Origin: Diadema setosum
Taxonomy: Eukaryota > Echinodermata > Echinoidea > Diadematoida > Diadematidae
Direction: 5' to 3'
Length of the DNA: 64,000 bases
Assembly (NCBI RefSeq): GCF_964275005.1
Contig: NC_092698.1
Location: forward strand, 23,491,809-23,555,808
Under the pieces are notes generated by a model that was given only the letters and a program-made list of their open reading frames with translations, had not been told where the DNA came from and did not search any database. Numbering within the stretch: the stretch's first letter is position 1; the number at the start of each line of letters is the position of its first letter. A program made the translations under genes and the position numbers. Of this stretch, positions 10,240-63,351 are shown piece after piece.

Positions 10240-10874
10240 TATATTGTTTATGCGCTAACTTTTGATGGTCATCGTTGGCCATGGCGCTTAAAAAATACGA
10301 AAAAAAGGATGCTCCATGATGATTGAAAAAGTAATTTTATATGTCTGAAGTGAAGCAAAAATAAAAGAATACAAAACAACAACACACAAAAAGCCCCGTT
10401 GATATCATACTCGCACTAATGATAATAAGGATCTATGACAGGAAGGCAAGAATAACAAATGAATATAGCCCAAATTTTAAGTGAGTTTCTTTTTTTCTTG
10501 GTTGTTGTACATGTTGTATGTAAATAAAGAAGCACATTGCTTGATAATAGTTGGGATTCTATTCTACATTTTAAGAAAGCATGGTATCATATTACTTGTA
10601 ACGTATAACAACAAGCAGCTTGAGTTTTTGTTGATATCATGTGAAATGTATGGCAGATTTACTTTTTTAAACAGAGGGGTTTGATGAGAATGTGCTCTTG
10701 ACTTTGCAAAGTGTACACTTATTGTAATTATTATATGATAATCCGTGCGTATATTATTCGTATCATGCATGGTATACCTTATGACTGACACTTCTTGCAA
10801 CATAGATGGATGAATAATGTATATCATGTATTATCTTTTTTATGTGACGGACAGATGGAAACACAGTGTTCTCG
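10240..10874. other. Intergenic
   Basis: AT-rich, nothing supported. Confidence 0.4.
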
Positions 10875-11104
10875 GTTCCTCTGGTGCGCCGAAGACGAGA
10901 AAGCAAGTTGTGAAATCCCGTCTTCTCGATTTCTCGGACCCGAAAAGGCGAGGAAGCGAGATGTAAGACCTCGTCTTTTCGGCCCCGCTTCTCTGTTCCT
11001 CGGGTGCGCCGAAGACGAGAAAGCAAGTTGTGAAATCTCGTCTTCTCGACTTTTCGGATCCGAGAAGGCGAACATATAAGATCCCCTCTTCTCATATTCC
11101 TCGG
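10875..11104. repeat. Two tandem copies of a 120-bp unit
   Basis: GTTCCTC(T/G)GGTGCGCCGAA starts at 10875 and again at 10995. Both copies contain GACGAGAAAGCAAGTTGTGA and TCGTCTTCTCGA. The second copy lacks the end of the unit. Confidence 0.85.
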
Positions 11105-11114
11105 GGCAACTCCC

Positions 11115-11238
11115 CCCCCCCTCCCCCCCCAAAAAAAAAAACAACAACAACAACAACAACAACAAAACAAAACAAAACAAAACACAAAAACACAAAAACA
11201 CAAAAAACACAAAACAAACAAACAAACAAACGAGAATC
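11115..11238. repeat. Low-complexity C/A tract
   Basis: C-run and A-run followed by (ACA)n and (CAAAA)n. It gives spurious long frames on both strands. Confidence 0.9.
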
Positions 11239-11337
11239 TTCACTGTTATGATGGAATTTACCCCTCTACAGCAGTCGATATGAACATGGTGAAGAGTTGA
11301 ACTTTCTTGCGCCTTCTAATGCTACCCGCCTTTGAAT

Positions 11338-11361
11338 CGATAAGTGTATATACACTTATCG
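11338..11361. repeat. Perfect 24-bp palindrome
   Basis: The palindrome is formed by CGATAAGTGTAT and its exact complement ATACACTTATCG, followed by a further GTGTATATAAGTGTATATACAC repeat. Confidence 0.85.
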
Positions 11362-11386
11362 TGTATATAAGTGTATATACACTGGG

Positions 11387-12957
11387 ACAACAAAATTACC
11401 TTCGCTGTCAGAGACAGAATGGCCCCATCGATCACGCACTTGGTTGCTAAGTAACGTTTACGGCTTGTAAGTGACAGAAAGTACCGTACACTTTATTGTA
11501 GAATCGGTCTATTAACGGAGTTGATGAAGTCAAATACAAAATGCGAGTAAGAAAAAAAATACATTGAAAATTGTCATGACAAGTCTAATTCAGCAGAGAA
11601 TTACGAAATATCGCAATTCACACAGGTCCATCCTACGCAATCGATACGACTTTAAACACCTTAGCTCTTTTTTTTTTCGTGTCCATCACGATACGGCCTC
11701 GTGAGTACAAACACACGTCCAAATGTTCAGCCGCTATTTGCGCATGATTAATAGATATCTAAACTTTCAAAGACAACTAGTGGAGGGGGGGTCCAAACTT
11801 GACATTGAATGATGATATAAATTTACCATATATGCCACATGCTTATATTCCACCAGGCATCGAGCATGTGTCGATATTGATGTCTGAGGGGAAACCAAAC
11901 CTTTCATCACGAGTTCCCTTCATTCTAAAGGTTAAAGTGAATCAAGAGAATGGAAGTCTGAGCGAAATCGTATAAGGAATAAGGATTTAAATAGCCATTA
12001 CTGCAGAGTCGTGTATATGATATAACTTTTCTTTTATTTAGCACATCCATTTTCTGTAGTCAAGTGGTTCCATGGTCAACTTTATATATATTTTTAGAAC
12101 ATACGCTCAAGATCGACTTCACACAAAAGATAATTTTGATAACAAGAGCAGTGAATAAACAATCAAAACAAAACAAATACACGTAAAGAGCACCAGGCCA
12201 GTTGAACGCAATTTTCATAAATTTGATTAGTGCTTTCTAGTGATGTCAATTCTGTTTTGAATGCTGCACTCTCCCTGTACGACAGTTCGGAGTTAGCTCA
12301 TGGGCACACTGGTACGAATGACATTTTTCTTTCTCAGTCGGTTAGGGACACTTCACTCGTTTTCAGAGCGACATAACACATAAGCGTCAAATATACGTCA
12401 CAATTTATGGGACTCGTCATTCCTGTTCAAACAAAGAATGAACTTGTGTAGACCAGATGACCAGAATGATCCGTCAATGAACACTTGGGAAAGCATCCAT
12501 TTCATTATTTTACATTGGATGTTTAACAATCTCTTTCTACTGATATTGACAAATAACACTTTTGCTGTCAGGTGGATGTGCTAGCAAGCAACATTTATAA
12601 GGATAACATGAAATGTCATTACATCACAGATGCGTATATCCCAGTGAATTTACAAACCAACATGCTTGTTGGCACGAATGCCCTTTTATCTGCTCATGCG
12701 CAAAATGGAACTCCAAACTGGCTTATTCCATGCCTGACCGTCTTTAAACTTTCTTTGATTTCCCATAATTGAGATGTTGACAGGGAATTCAACTTTGATG
12801 AGAATATGGGGCTTCCTTTGAGCCGAAGAATGGTTTCATTTTGTTATATCATCTTGAGATAGTAAGTCTCAAAAAGAAGGAATTAAAGTGTATGTGGAGT
12901 CTGGTGAAGTGAAGCATTCTTTTTTTCTTTTTTTTTTTTGGTTCTGTCACGTGACAT
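11387..12957. other. Intergenic
   Basis: No gene, conserved motif or strong repeat recognised. Confidence 0.4.
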
Positions 12958-13338
12958 GAAAGGCATTATTCACCATTTGCAGATAAAACAAAAACCCAGC
13001 TTTACTGCTTCAAAATAATTCAAAATGTGAGTTAGGAATAGAAACAACAAATGTAAAAATGTTAATCAGTATAATTAATGTTAAGTGTTGTTAAATATAC
13101 AAAATGTTAACAATGGCTATTATAGAATTGTTTCTAGACTTAACTGTCTACAGTTATGGTTTACTCAGAAAAATCGAGATTTCTCTTTATATTTTAGGCT
13201 TTCTGGCAAAACTTTTGTAAGGTATAAATATGTGTAGGTCAGGTGTATCACAAAACACCTGACCTACACATATGCATTAACTGTGATAACTAAACACATT
13301 TTCAAATCACTGTTCCCAATGGTAAACAATGCCTTTAA
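12958..13338. mobile_element. MITE ('AAAGGCATAATTTACCATT' family), copy 1
   Basis: It aligns along its length with 44089-44452 in the same orientation (shared: TTTGCAGATNAAACAAAAAC, GTTAAGTGTTGTTAAATA, CTTATATTTTAG). Ends are inverted (AAAGGCATT / AATGCCTTTAA). A perfect nested palindrome, TGTGTAGGTCAGGTGT..ACACCTGACCTACACA, sits at 13231-13271. Confidence 0.8.
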
Positions 13339-13354
13339 CCTTCCAAACTTCATC

Positions 13355-13711
13355 TTGAGTTGAATTTGAGTTGAGTTGAGTTGAGTTGAGTTGGGTTGAG
13401 TTGAGTTGAGTAGAGTAGAGGTGAGTTGAGTAGAATTGAGTTGAGTAGAGTAGGGTAGAGTTGAGTGGAGTGGAGTGGAGTTAAGTTGAGTAGAGTAGAG
13501 TAGAGTTGAGTTGAGTTGAGTTAAGTTGGATAGAGTAGAGTAGAGTTGAGTAGAGTAGAGGTGAGTTGAGTAGAATTGAGTTGAGTAGAGTAGAGTAGAG
13601 TAGAGTTGAGTGGAGTGGAGTTAAGTTAAGTTGAACAGAGTAGAGTAGACTTGAGTTGAGTGAGTTAAGTTGAGTAGAGTAGAGTTGAGCTGAGTTGAGT
13701 TGAGTTGAGTT
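13355..13711. repeat. (TTGAG)n pentanucleotide minisatellite
   Basis: 357 bp of GAGTT with frequent GAGTA variants and a higher-order repeat of about 150-160 bp (compare 13403-13480 with 13556-13620). Confidence 0.95.
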
Positions 13712-14837
13712 TATTTCACCACCGGTCACTCACTTGCCCTCCTACTTTCCCTCCTCTTCTTCTGTGTCTGTCCTGCATGTTCTCCGGATACATCTTTCAA
13801 GTCTTATTGCAACTACACATAACTAGAAGGTAGAACTTGCAAGACAATTAATCATAATGGACCAAATGAAGAATTCGCACCGCAGTTGTTGCGTATAAGC
13901 ACGTCGAGAGTGATAAGGGACCAGATATTGGCTGATCGGAGATGGGTTTACGTAAAGAGCCACTTTGGCCTTTCATCTTCTGCTTCACAAGGCTGGTAAA
14001 CCTGGCTGGCCTCGATTTTTTTTTCTAGATAAGATCTCATTAAAACGCGCTTTCGTATCTTGCTTTTATCATGTTCCAATGTGCGATGTGAAGAAACTTA
14101 CCCGAGACAATAAGTATGGACACCCAGCTGCTAACGCCATAAAGGAATCGTCATAATATGCCAATTGTTTCGCGTCTTTCTCATTGAGACGGGTGGTGCT
14201 TTTTTTTTCTTCAAATTGTGTAGTTTATAAGTTCGATGTCACTTATATACTGCGACCACTGCACCGAATCATCAGGAGTACAACGGTTGTTAGGTACACT
14301 GTATTGCCGAAGATGTAATCCTGCCGGAAACTTACATTCAGTTGGCCAACAAAGGAAACTTTAGACAAGGAGCATAATATAAGGATTTTGGGCAAAAAAA
14401 AAAAGATGTTCTGCAGCAACCTTTGCATTTTGTCAAGGATTGCAAGATGATATTTTCATGCTCCGCATTTTCTGACATTCATCAGTATTTCATAAAACAA
14501 AAAAAATGCATTGACAGTATGATTGTTTGGTGGTTTTTTTTCAAACTTGAAATCTACCTTGGTTTTCTCTGTTTCTCTCTGACAGGAAAGATGTTTACGC
14601 CCTGTGTTGCAGGTTTTGTTCAGTTTCTTACTTGGGTACTTCTTCAATTTTCAGCATTGATCGCGGGTAGACGTATAATTGTCCGCGCGGTGATTGACAT
14701 TATTCAACGGTCAAGAGCATTAATGCATTGGAGAATAGAGCTGTTCTTTATGTATAGATTGCAATCGGCTTACAGCAGGTCTCGTACGCATCAATTCAAT
14801 GACTAACTTTGGTGTAGTTTCCTCGGAAAAAAAAAAT
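13712..14837. other. Upstream flank of the guanylyl cyclase gene
   Basis: No coding or repeat structure recognised; short open frames at 13965-14156 and 14423-14806 look random. Confidence 0.4.
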
Positions 14838-14842
14838 AATCC

Positions 14843-14849
14843 AGCCAAT
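14843..14849 (+). promoter_or_regulatory. CCAAT-box candidate upstream of exon 1a
   Basis: AGCCAAT, with CCAAT about 190 bp before the exon 1a ATG. The same AGCCAAT lies about 210 bp before the exon 1b ATG. The motif is short and the similarity could be chance. Confidence 0.3.
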
Positions 14850-15037
14850 AGCGAACTGCATCGGAGAGACCAGTGTCTACTATATTGCAGAGCAAAACTT
14901 CAATAATAAGACATACGTAATAATTCTAATGCAAGCCCCCCTTGAGACACGAATTGCTGAGGACAAGATGATGACTAGAGAAGGGAACTCACAAATTATT
15001 CAGTTTTGCTCATAGAAGGGTGTGCTGGCGGAACAAC

Positions 15038-54933
<39,896 letters not shown>

Positions 54934-55665
54934 CGACGGAGCCAAGCTGACCCGCGTCCTCTTGTGCCGACACCATAATCCTCACGCGTGTAACTTTGAA
55001 CTCCCGACACTGTTGCCTTAGAAACGTACCGCAACATAGAATTACATGCCCAAGACACGGACAAATTTATTGGTTTTCGTCTACGCTTTCATGAGGCAAG
55101 ATCGTAACACTTCTTTCAAGCTCATGAAAATTCTTTATACTACACTAGTATACTATGGTTACGTTTTAGAACTTGATTTTGTAAGCCTTCACTTTGCAGT
55201 GTTATCGATTTAATAGCAATATCAGTGAAGGCTAATTGTAACGACTGGTCTTTTCATGACTTTAGGCATTTGATATTTAAAGATTTAAAGACACCAAACC
55301 TGCCTCAACAAGAAACCCATCTGTACTGTGGGTTCCGAAGCAACAACAAGAAATTAGCGAATAAGTGTTATTTGTTAAGACACAAATGTGAGCGTGTAAC
55401 TGTCAATTGTCATAGATAACGTCTCTAATTATGCACACCTCATTGGCCACCGTAGTCATGTTGGTTCAATGGATACTACGATGATCTCATTTTGTCAGTG
55501 AGTATTTGCCTTCCTTAGTAAACTTGACTTTTGTTTTGCTGTCTCGAACTGATAGAAAAGTTATCCTCATGTCTGTGCTCAAGAGTTTTCAGAGTCATTT
55601 TGTTCGTCGCGTCGTGAGCACCGCAAGTTGTCCGAGGTATAACAGGTTCCAACAGAGTACCATAA

Positions 55666-55671
55666 AATAAA
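55666..55671 (+). terminator. Candidate polyadenylation signal AATAAA
   Basis: First clear AATAAA downstream of the cyclase stop, 0.73 kb away. A second AATAAA lies at 55912-55917. Either would fit a short 3' UTR; usage cannot be decided. Confidence 0.35.
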
Positions 55672-56642
55672 ATCTGTTTTTAGCTTTTTTTGCACCGCGC
55701 TTTAAAGATGCAGGTACTATTTCATATCACATTTATGTTGATTTCCCCGATTGCGTGACATATGACATGCAATATGGGAGGCAACATTTCTTGGTATATT
55801 TCCCCCGTTTGTTATGTTTTTTCTTTATAACTTTTTTTTTCTGGGACTATGAAGCCAAGTGATTCACACTGCATCGTTGTGAACCACAATGACAACATTT
55901 TACAGATTGGGAATAAATGTTTTTTGACATTCGAGGCATAATGTAAAAGCAAATGCGTTTTGGGATTGTTTGGGAATGCAGCATCCGATGTCTAGCTGTT
56001 TAATGTCTTTCAATCATTCATTTTAATCAATACCGTGTAGATGGAAAAGAGATATAGAGCTGATGGATAAAATACTCAATCTATTTGAAGAAGAAAGCGA
56101 GAGGGGGAAGAAGATAAGGGGATGAGGAGGGGGCAGAGAAGATTTCTGCGTAGTCTATGATGGCGGTTGTTTGTGTTCCACCGTTCTGCCGTTGCAAGCG
56201 TAATCGGCTTTGCGCCCGTACAAGCAGCCATTAGCGCATTTGAGCGTAGCAATCACGAATTCTATAACGCCCAAGACCGTTCGCCATGTGTCATAATTTG
56301 TCCCGAGGCGCCGTGTGCGCGTGAGGTGAAAAATGACTTATAAATTACCCATCTACACCTACATTTTTTTTATTGAACGCTTAAACGCAATGGTCTTTAT
56401 TTACGTGGAACATGGAATCGAGGAGTTACTTATATTCCTTAATGTAGACATTTTGAAAGATAAATGACGTAGATGGAAAGACCCTTCAATTTGACCAAAA
56501 AATACCGCGACTGCATCTGAATAAAGTGCTTTCCTTTAACAAATCCAATACAGCATAGTTGGGTGTTTGTTTGTTTGTTTTTTTAAACATCCGACATTAC
56601 GTGCAATGAAAAGAATATGATATTGTATGTTTGTGTGTGTAT

Positions 56643-56709
56643 AGATAGATAGATAGATAGATAGAGAGAGATGGAAAGATAGATAGATAGATAGATAGGT
56701 AGATAGATA
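56643..56709. repeat. (GATA)n microsatellite
   Basis: GATA run with a GAGA interruption. Confidence 0.95.
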
Positions 56710-57345
56710 TCAAGATAGAAACAAATTAAGATGTAGATATATAATATTGTGTTTCACTTTTGACAAGTGTTTTATCCTTGCCACTCGTATTATTTGATAA
56801 CACTGCCAAGGTCTACAAATGCACTTTGATTGCAAGTGATTTGAGTGCAATATACACTGAAGGTGAAGAGCCTTCGTCAAAATAGTCAATTATGTGTTGT
56901 GTTTTTGCCATTTTTTCGTGTTAACACCTCTAACTTCGCATTCGTGTAGACAGAAAAGAGCACAGATGATTTAGAGGATATTTTGACTTTGCGGCTAGTG
57001 AATAATATGCACAAGCGCCTCGCCACAGGCCACTTCATCAAGACATTAGTATGTATTGTCATTTTCTGGAGCGTCGGGATTTGAGCGATGAGTGTGTATT
57101 TTATCGGCTGCTCCCACCAAGCAAAATCCCTCCGGATTAGCCATGTAACCGCGACAAACAGGTGGGGAGCAGTGAAGTGGTTACCGAACGTGATAAAGCA
57201 GTTCAAAGAAAGAGACGAGTTGTAACTGACCAATGAACATGATGAAGTGGGAATTTTATGCTAGATTCACACACGGCCGCGTCACAAAACGGATTTGATC
57301 CGGGTGAAAATGAGCCGGATTAGTCCCGGAATGGAGGGCAATTTA

Positions 57346-57859
57346 TGCTACAGTCACACACGGCCGGATTTCGGACCAGGTCCATAAGGAATTAAAACCG
57401 TATCGTCCCGGTTCGAGCCGTAGAGACCCTTATCGACCGGTATAAAAATCCGCTTTTAAATCCTTAACTGAATCCTTTTCGACCCCTATCGACCCGTGTC
57501 AACCCGCTTCGACCCGTACCGACCCGGATGTAAGCCTTGTCATCATCCGTTGCATGAAGGCAATGCAGTATACGGCAAGGGTCCATAAAGTTTTACGCTG
57601 CGGGTTGCAGCGGGTCGATGCGAGTCAATGCGGTTCGAACCGGGTCAATTCGGATATCAATACGGAATTGAAATCCGTAAGAAAATTTTGAACATGACCA
57701 AAATTGTTTTCACCGCCGTATCGTAGCCCCCGAAATCCATCAGGAATTGACACGGGTTACTATGCGGGTCAATGCGGCTCTCTACGGCTCGAACCGGGTC
57801 GATACGGTTTTAATTCCTTATGGACCCGGTACGAAATCCGGCCGTGTGTGACTCTAGCA
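57346..57859. mobile_element. 514-bp TIR element with degenerate internal CGACCCG repeats
   Basis: Inverted ends TGCTACAGTCACACACGGCC and TGCTAGAGTCACACACGGCC continue for about 85 bp. The interior is a run of ~10-bp CGACCCGTAT / ACGGGTCGAT-like units. The flanking triplets are TTA and TAA. The termini resemble those of 4778-7636 (TGCCCCAGTCACATA). An extra left-end copy at 57256-57290 (TTATGCTAGATTCACACACG) indicates a second or rearranged insertion. Confidence 0.75.
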
Positions 57860-60800
57860 TAAGTATGTTCGCACTCACGAGGTACAAAGTTAATGCATAT
57901 GTTCGTCTCATTCTCCGTTCGTTCATCTCTTCGATTCTAGTGTTTGTTAGATAAACGAGAGTTTGATGGTGATTGTCTAGTTCTTTTGATTAGGCTGTGT
58001 GAATCAAAGAGGTATAGGAAAAGTTTGTTTCAGGTCAGGATATTATCATCAAACATGCATATTTCTCTAAGTCAAAAGGCATATAGGCCTACTGTATGCC
58101 GTGATGACTTGTTTGATGCAGATAAATAGTAACAAAGTAAACATTCTTGCTTGCACAGCTCCTTGAGTATAGGCCTGCTTAGGAATTTGAAATGAGGAGT
58201 TTGTGGCCTGCCAATTTTAGGTTTTAGATTAACTGAAGTTCGAGTCCACATTACTAAATTCGTGTAAACTGTGGAATGATAAATACTTGTACCAGCAAAT
58301 GCAACTGTAAGATCATTTTCCTTGTTTGTATTGTTAAACAGTTTATATAAGCCATGCATTTCTGTCGTTATTACAAGTGGCAATGCCGTTCCCGCTTACT
58401 GCCTTCCAGAACACAGAGCACAAAACCAGACGCAGGCATTTTTTCCTCGTATTATTTCTCTCGACAAAATGTACGTAATGAAAGTTACAACTTAATGATG
58501 TGATCGTACGCAGAAATTAACACCAAGTATTGAACAGTCGAGATAACTCGATAAACAAACAACAGTCAAACACGCCATCATAATGGCTACACACACAAAC
58601 CCGTAATGATTAAGGAGGCATGTCAAGCTTCAACACACAAAGAAAAGAAAATGGGATCTATCGTAGATTTGTACAGATGGCGCAAGTATTCTTCTCTTGT
58701 CGTCATTCAGCGCTGTAGAGTCTTATCAGCATCTAGTTGTTGTTATTATTATTTTAATTTTAAGGCGTGTATCATTCAGTGATACAGGCCTTAAAGGAGA
58801 CTTTAGACGTGAGTTTTGTTTTGTGTTATGAATAAGACCGGTAATAAAAATCGTAACTGCCATAACAATAAACGTGTGATACAAGATGATGTCATTGGTT
58901 ATATCACCTGAAGCGAGGATGGTGGGCGGTGATTATTTGGACGATGTCATCCCAGTGACGACATAGATAGATGGTGATGATGATGATGATGATGATGATG
59001 TTAAGATGATGGTGGTAGAATTCTATCCATTGTTGATGCCGCTGCTGATAATGGTGATGACAAGGACGATGGTTATGATATTCCTGATAATGACATTTAT
59101 GTTAAGAATCTTATGATGATAATCATGATAGTGGTGTCGTCTGGCAAACCATAAAAACCCATATGATTGGCAATAGTTACCGGAATATAAGGATCCCCGA
59201 GTTTTTGTTGTTGGCTTGTTTGTTTGTTTGTTTGTTTGTTGTTTCTGAAACTTCATTTTATCTGTTACAGAAAAGATGTTTAGCCTACTGAACAAAAAAA
59301 AAATGATAAAATAGAATACCTCATCAAGCAGAGTGTTCGCTATATAGTGAAGCCCCGGGAATGTTTGTTAACATTAACATGAGGCCCACTATGATGATGA
59401 TATGGCATGATGGTGGTTGGATTGATGATATACAGAAGTGATGACAAAGTTCTCCCCCTAAAGACGAGGCCCATAAACTGATCTCTCACAGAATACATCT
59501 ATTTAGTCTATGTCCAATGGACCAGCTCTCTATCTGTACCTGGATCAGCATTCGAGGGGAAAAAAAAATTAATGTCACGCCACGCCCGTACCCTTCTTTG
59601 TTCGCAACAGGCTTCATTCGTCTGGACTCGAACTTTGCCATAACCTCGATGGAAGCCGATTATTGTTTCGTCTTCTTTTTCATCGACGAGGTCGGTCGAG
59701 TCTGCCCCGGTGACATGTGTTTACGCGTGATGTACGTGATCCGACGTGCGGAATTCTATTATATCTTCGTTGGGATTGTCTATCTTAAATCAATCAATGT
59801 TTAAACACATGGTAACGCCACATTCATGCAGGGTTAACTCTTTCCAGAAAGAGGAAGTCCTGGGGTTTCGCACCTGTAGCTACAAACAGAATTTCAATCA
59901 CCCCAAACATGAAAGTGTGCCAAATATATTGCTTTAAGTGGAAGAAAATGCATAAAATTGTGCATGCAAGAATGATAACCAATACTGAATGTAGATTCTT
60001 CTATAAAATGTGCTTGCCTGGAAAATGTTAATCGCTCCAATATTGAATAGCCCGTTTATTCTTCATTTTCACTTTGTGAGTACATAATGTTCTCATCCTC
60101 GACGAAAAAACAAAACAAAACAAATAAACAACAACGACAACCAATCCACACACATTTTTAGCGGATATCAAATTTTCTTGTGGCTGCAAGGGCCACAGTG
60201 TGGGGTTACGTCTTTAAAAGAAAACGTAAAAAAAAACAATAGAAATTTACGCAGGAACCAATTTATTAAGAAACTCAATAAAAATTGCATACATCTTACA
60301 GATATTGATTTTTTAAAAGGCTGATGAATATTTTTGAACGAATGTCTGTGTATGGGAAATACGTTTTATTTGGCTGATGGTCACAGTGTAATTAAGTGTG
60401 TTTGATGATGAAAGCCGCTTGAACCGTATGGTTAACAGACGATAACCGTACCAACCCACTGGTCCGATATTAGAAGAGAGAGGAGTTGGTAGGGTTGTAA
60501 CATGGTTGACTTAACAATGACTGCATTGGAGGGATACTGCTGCAGCTCTTGTGTGCGAAAATCTGCAAAGGTTATCCATACAAAGAGTTTCACGCGCAAA
60601 CACACAGACAAAGACACGCACACACATAATCTACGAAACAAATTGTGTAAAACAATCTTTAACAGTCGTTATGTGACACATCGGTTTATTCTTTATTCTT
60701 TATTCTTTATTTGTTCTTTTTAGTGGGTTTTTTTTTTCTAACGGAAACATCCTTATGTCTGCTGCCGATATATTTTCATCTGTTATCTGGTTGTGATGGC

Positions 60801-61147
60801 ACTTGTAGCAGTAATTTTCATTCATTTAGCACTACTCTAGAACTAGCCTTTGTAGCTTTAGATACTCATATCCTCAGAAAACAAGTTGAAATACAGAGTT
60901 CATGCATGCAAAAATAGTCCACGGAATGCTTAAAGAAATACAGCTCTATATGATACGGGAGGAAATGAATAATAAAATATTTTCTGCCAAGATTGGGTTA
61001 CTTCTCTTTCTATCTTGAGGCTTAATACACCTGTTTGTCTTTAAATCTCCGCAAAATGCGACCATACCAGTCAATGTCAAGTGCCGGCCCGAGGTCAGTG
61101 CCGGCTGCCCCCTTCTGCAGGCGACACCCCGGCCCATGACTGACCTC

Positions 61148-61300
61148 TCAGTCGATCACGAGCCTGATGCCTCGGTATGAAGCACGATGCTGTCCGATGG
61201 ATTTGGCGTGACGTCCGTATCGATAAAGAGCCACTATCGTCAAGTCTTCAGGGAGGGTACTAGGAATCATGTCTCTCGCAGTTTCACGCAGCCTGCCTCT
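61148..61300 (-). other. Coding-like island, possible exon (minus strand)
   Basis: The minus-strand frame reads ..RETARDMIPSTLPEDLTIVA.., then YRYGRHAKSIGQHRAS..LVID and a stop. Composition is protein-like and GC-rich against AT-rich surroundings. Not recognised. It could be a terminal exon of a gene on the other strand or part of a mobile element. The N-terminal extension into the poly-C tract (61308-61318) is a repeat shadow. Confidence 0.3.
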
Positions 61301-61609
61301 ACCTGCCCCCCCCCCCCCCTCTTTATCAGTTCTACACTCCCTTTCTTTTCTCTTTGCTCTCATTTCACTCCTTGCTTGTCTCTCTCGTCATCTTTTCTTT
61401 CGTTTTCTCTTTAAACTCTCTGTCAATATTGGGCTTCCTTTTGTTCTCTCTGTTGCTCTCGTCGCTCTCGCCTTCTCTCCCTCTCCCTTCTACCTCTGTC
61501 TTCTAAAAGAGAACTGTCTGATGTCTACACTGCTCTCATCTCTGGTTGCGGGCGTGGTCGCCCGGGGTTACTTTGTTTCGACTGTGGTTGTCTTTTTCTG
61601 CGTCTCCTG

Positions 61610-61723
61610 CTCCATCTTCATCTTCTTCATCATCATCCTTTTCTTCTCGTTCTCCTCCTTCTTTTCCTTCTTCTTCTTTTTTGTTCCTTCTTCTTCTTCT
61701 TCTTCTTCTTCTTCTTCTTCTTC
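61610..61723. repeat. (TTC)n low-complexity tract
   Basis: TTC/TCT run giving Ser/Phe/Leu and Arg/Glu shadow frames. Confidence 0.95.
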
Positions 61724-62598
61724 TGCGCAAGAGTCCAATAATCATGCTACATTCATACGGATCACACTCAAGTGCAGTTAAACTAAGAGCCTATAATGGG
61801 ATGCGCACAAGTGTGGTTGTGAGTGATGTGCTTGCATGTATGGTGAGCTGGCGAAACGCTTGAAAGTTAGAAGAGAAAAAAGTAAAATCAAATGTTAAAA
61901 TCCGGAGATTTAACTTTCATTAGCTTCAACAGAATAGTTCAGCATATTCAGATTAAAAGGATCCGATTATGTAGATATAAGCGATTATGCACCTGTATTG
62001 CTTTAGACTTTCTTAGATTGAATGTACTTTGTGACAGAATTAGCTGCTGGTTCACTTTTACGTCATAATACTTTTGCGTTATTTCAACCATATAAACAAT
62101 GAAAATAGATATGTAATAAAAAATGACTCGATGGCCACACGATAAGAGAGGCAAACTAGGCGTGGTCAGCAAACATTCCATATGAAAAACTAAACGCAGG
62201 TGTCTATCGACATTCTCAAAGCGAGCACAAACAAACACCACCCAGTCGGCGTGGAATGCCATCTACGTATACGTGTATTCACCTGTGACTCTATATCCTG
62301 GAGAATGAGCTGGTGAAGTGAAGATCTTACGTGTTGCAGCTCTCAGATCCGTTTATATTATGACATTGATAAACTGCTGCAGCATGGGTTAAACACCTGT
62401 CATGAAAGGTTAAAACATTACTATAGGGTTTTCTTAATGTTTTCCAGCCGTATATGTATGGAAGCAGAATATAACTCCCCCCCCCCCCCTTTGCTTTGGT
62501 ATTATAGTATCACCCCCGCCAGTCGGTATTGCTCTGTTCCCAGTTACACACCTGCGTCAGGAGGGAGCAAGGAGGCCCAGTACCTCCTTGGATGGACC

Positions 62599-62850
62599 TT
62601 GTCGAGAAAACTTTGTGCCCATCACCATGGTAGCTTACGACTCGAGCGTATCATCTCGGTTTTTTTTATTAGAGACAGGGGAACTATCTCCTATCATACC
62701 ACAGTGATCTTCGGTGGGAGTCCACCTAAGGTCACTGTGGTATGATAGCTTAGATCGTTCTCTTGACTCAAAAAAAAGAAAAAAAGGAAAAAAGAGATGA
62801 TACGCTCGAGTCGTAAGCTACCCAACTATAGGGAAACACGATCTCGACAA
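62599..62850. mobile_element. Foldback / palindromic MITE
   Basis: Outer arms TTGTCGAGA..TAGCTTACGACTCGAGCGTATCATCTC against the inverse at 62793-62850. The inner hairpin CTATCATACCACAGTGA../..TCACTGTGGTATGATAG spans 62691-62748. Confidence 0.8.
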
Positions 62851-62876
62851 TGTGTGTTTGTTTCTACTAAACAACA

Positions 62877-63031
62877 GGGGGGTGTTTCATCAACGTTTGT
62901 CAGCGCTGACAATTTCAGCAAAATCCTCGATTTTGATTGGATGAGATGCTCTGGTCACTGACTGTTACTATGGTGATTGTCAGCGATGACAACTTTTAGC
63001 GCTGACAAACGTTGATGAAACACCCCCCCCC
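62877..63031. mobile_element. MITE with GGGTGTTTCATCAACGTTTG inverted ends
   Basis: GGGGGGTGTTTCATCAACGT..GTCAGCGCTGACAA at the left and its inverse at the right (TTTTAGCGCTGACAAACGTTGATGAAACACCCCC). About 150 bp, no coding. Confidence 0.85.
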
Positions 63032-63298
63032 GACGCCATTTTAGATTATTTACTGATGTTCAACTAGTCGATACACTTTCGACATGACTTGCGTTGCATG
63101 TTTCTCTCAAACACTCTTTGAAATGTTTCTTATTGTGGTTTTCGTCGTGTAGAAGGTATGTGCATGCTTCCTTTCTTAAAAAAACAAAACAACAACAACA
63201 ACAGTTTTTTTCACGTCAATCTGGTCGACCCTTCACCCTCTTCCATGAATCTGACCCCATTTTCCCCAAGTCTGAATATGTTATTCATAAAATGTGTG

Positions 63299-63351
<53 letters not shown>

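Larger units (their letters stand above)
54934..57250. other. 3' UTR and downstream flank of the cyclase gene
   Basis: The first kilobase probably holds the 3' UTR. A slightly GC-richer patch at 56150-56320 and a (GATA)n microsatellite (56643-56709) follow. No gene recognised. Confidence 0.45.
57862..62598. other. Intergenic
   Basis: Contains (GAT)n at 58973-59001, (GTTT)n at 59216-59240, TTC-rich low complexity (61610-61723), and a coding-like minus-strand island (61148-61300). The frame at 59517-59804 is GC-richer than its flanks but not recognised. Confidence 0.4.

Noticed and set aside
10763..11251. Long overlapping frames on both strands
   Set aside because: They arise from the 120-bp tandem repeat and the C/A low-complexity tract.
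59517..59804. 95-codon + strand frame as a gene
   Set aside because: GC is raised in the middle, but no recognisable domain, and both ends are arbitrary.
61269..61863. 170- and 105-codon Ser/Phe/Leu-rich frames
   Set aside because: Product of TTC/TCC low-complexity sequence.
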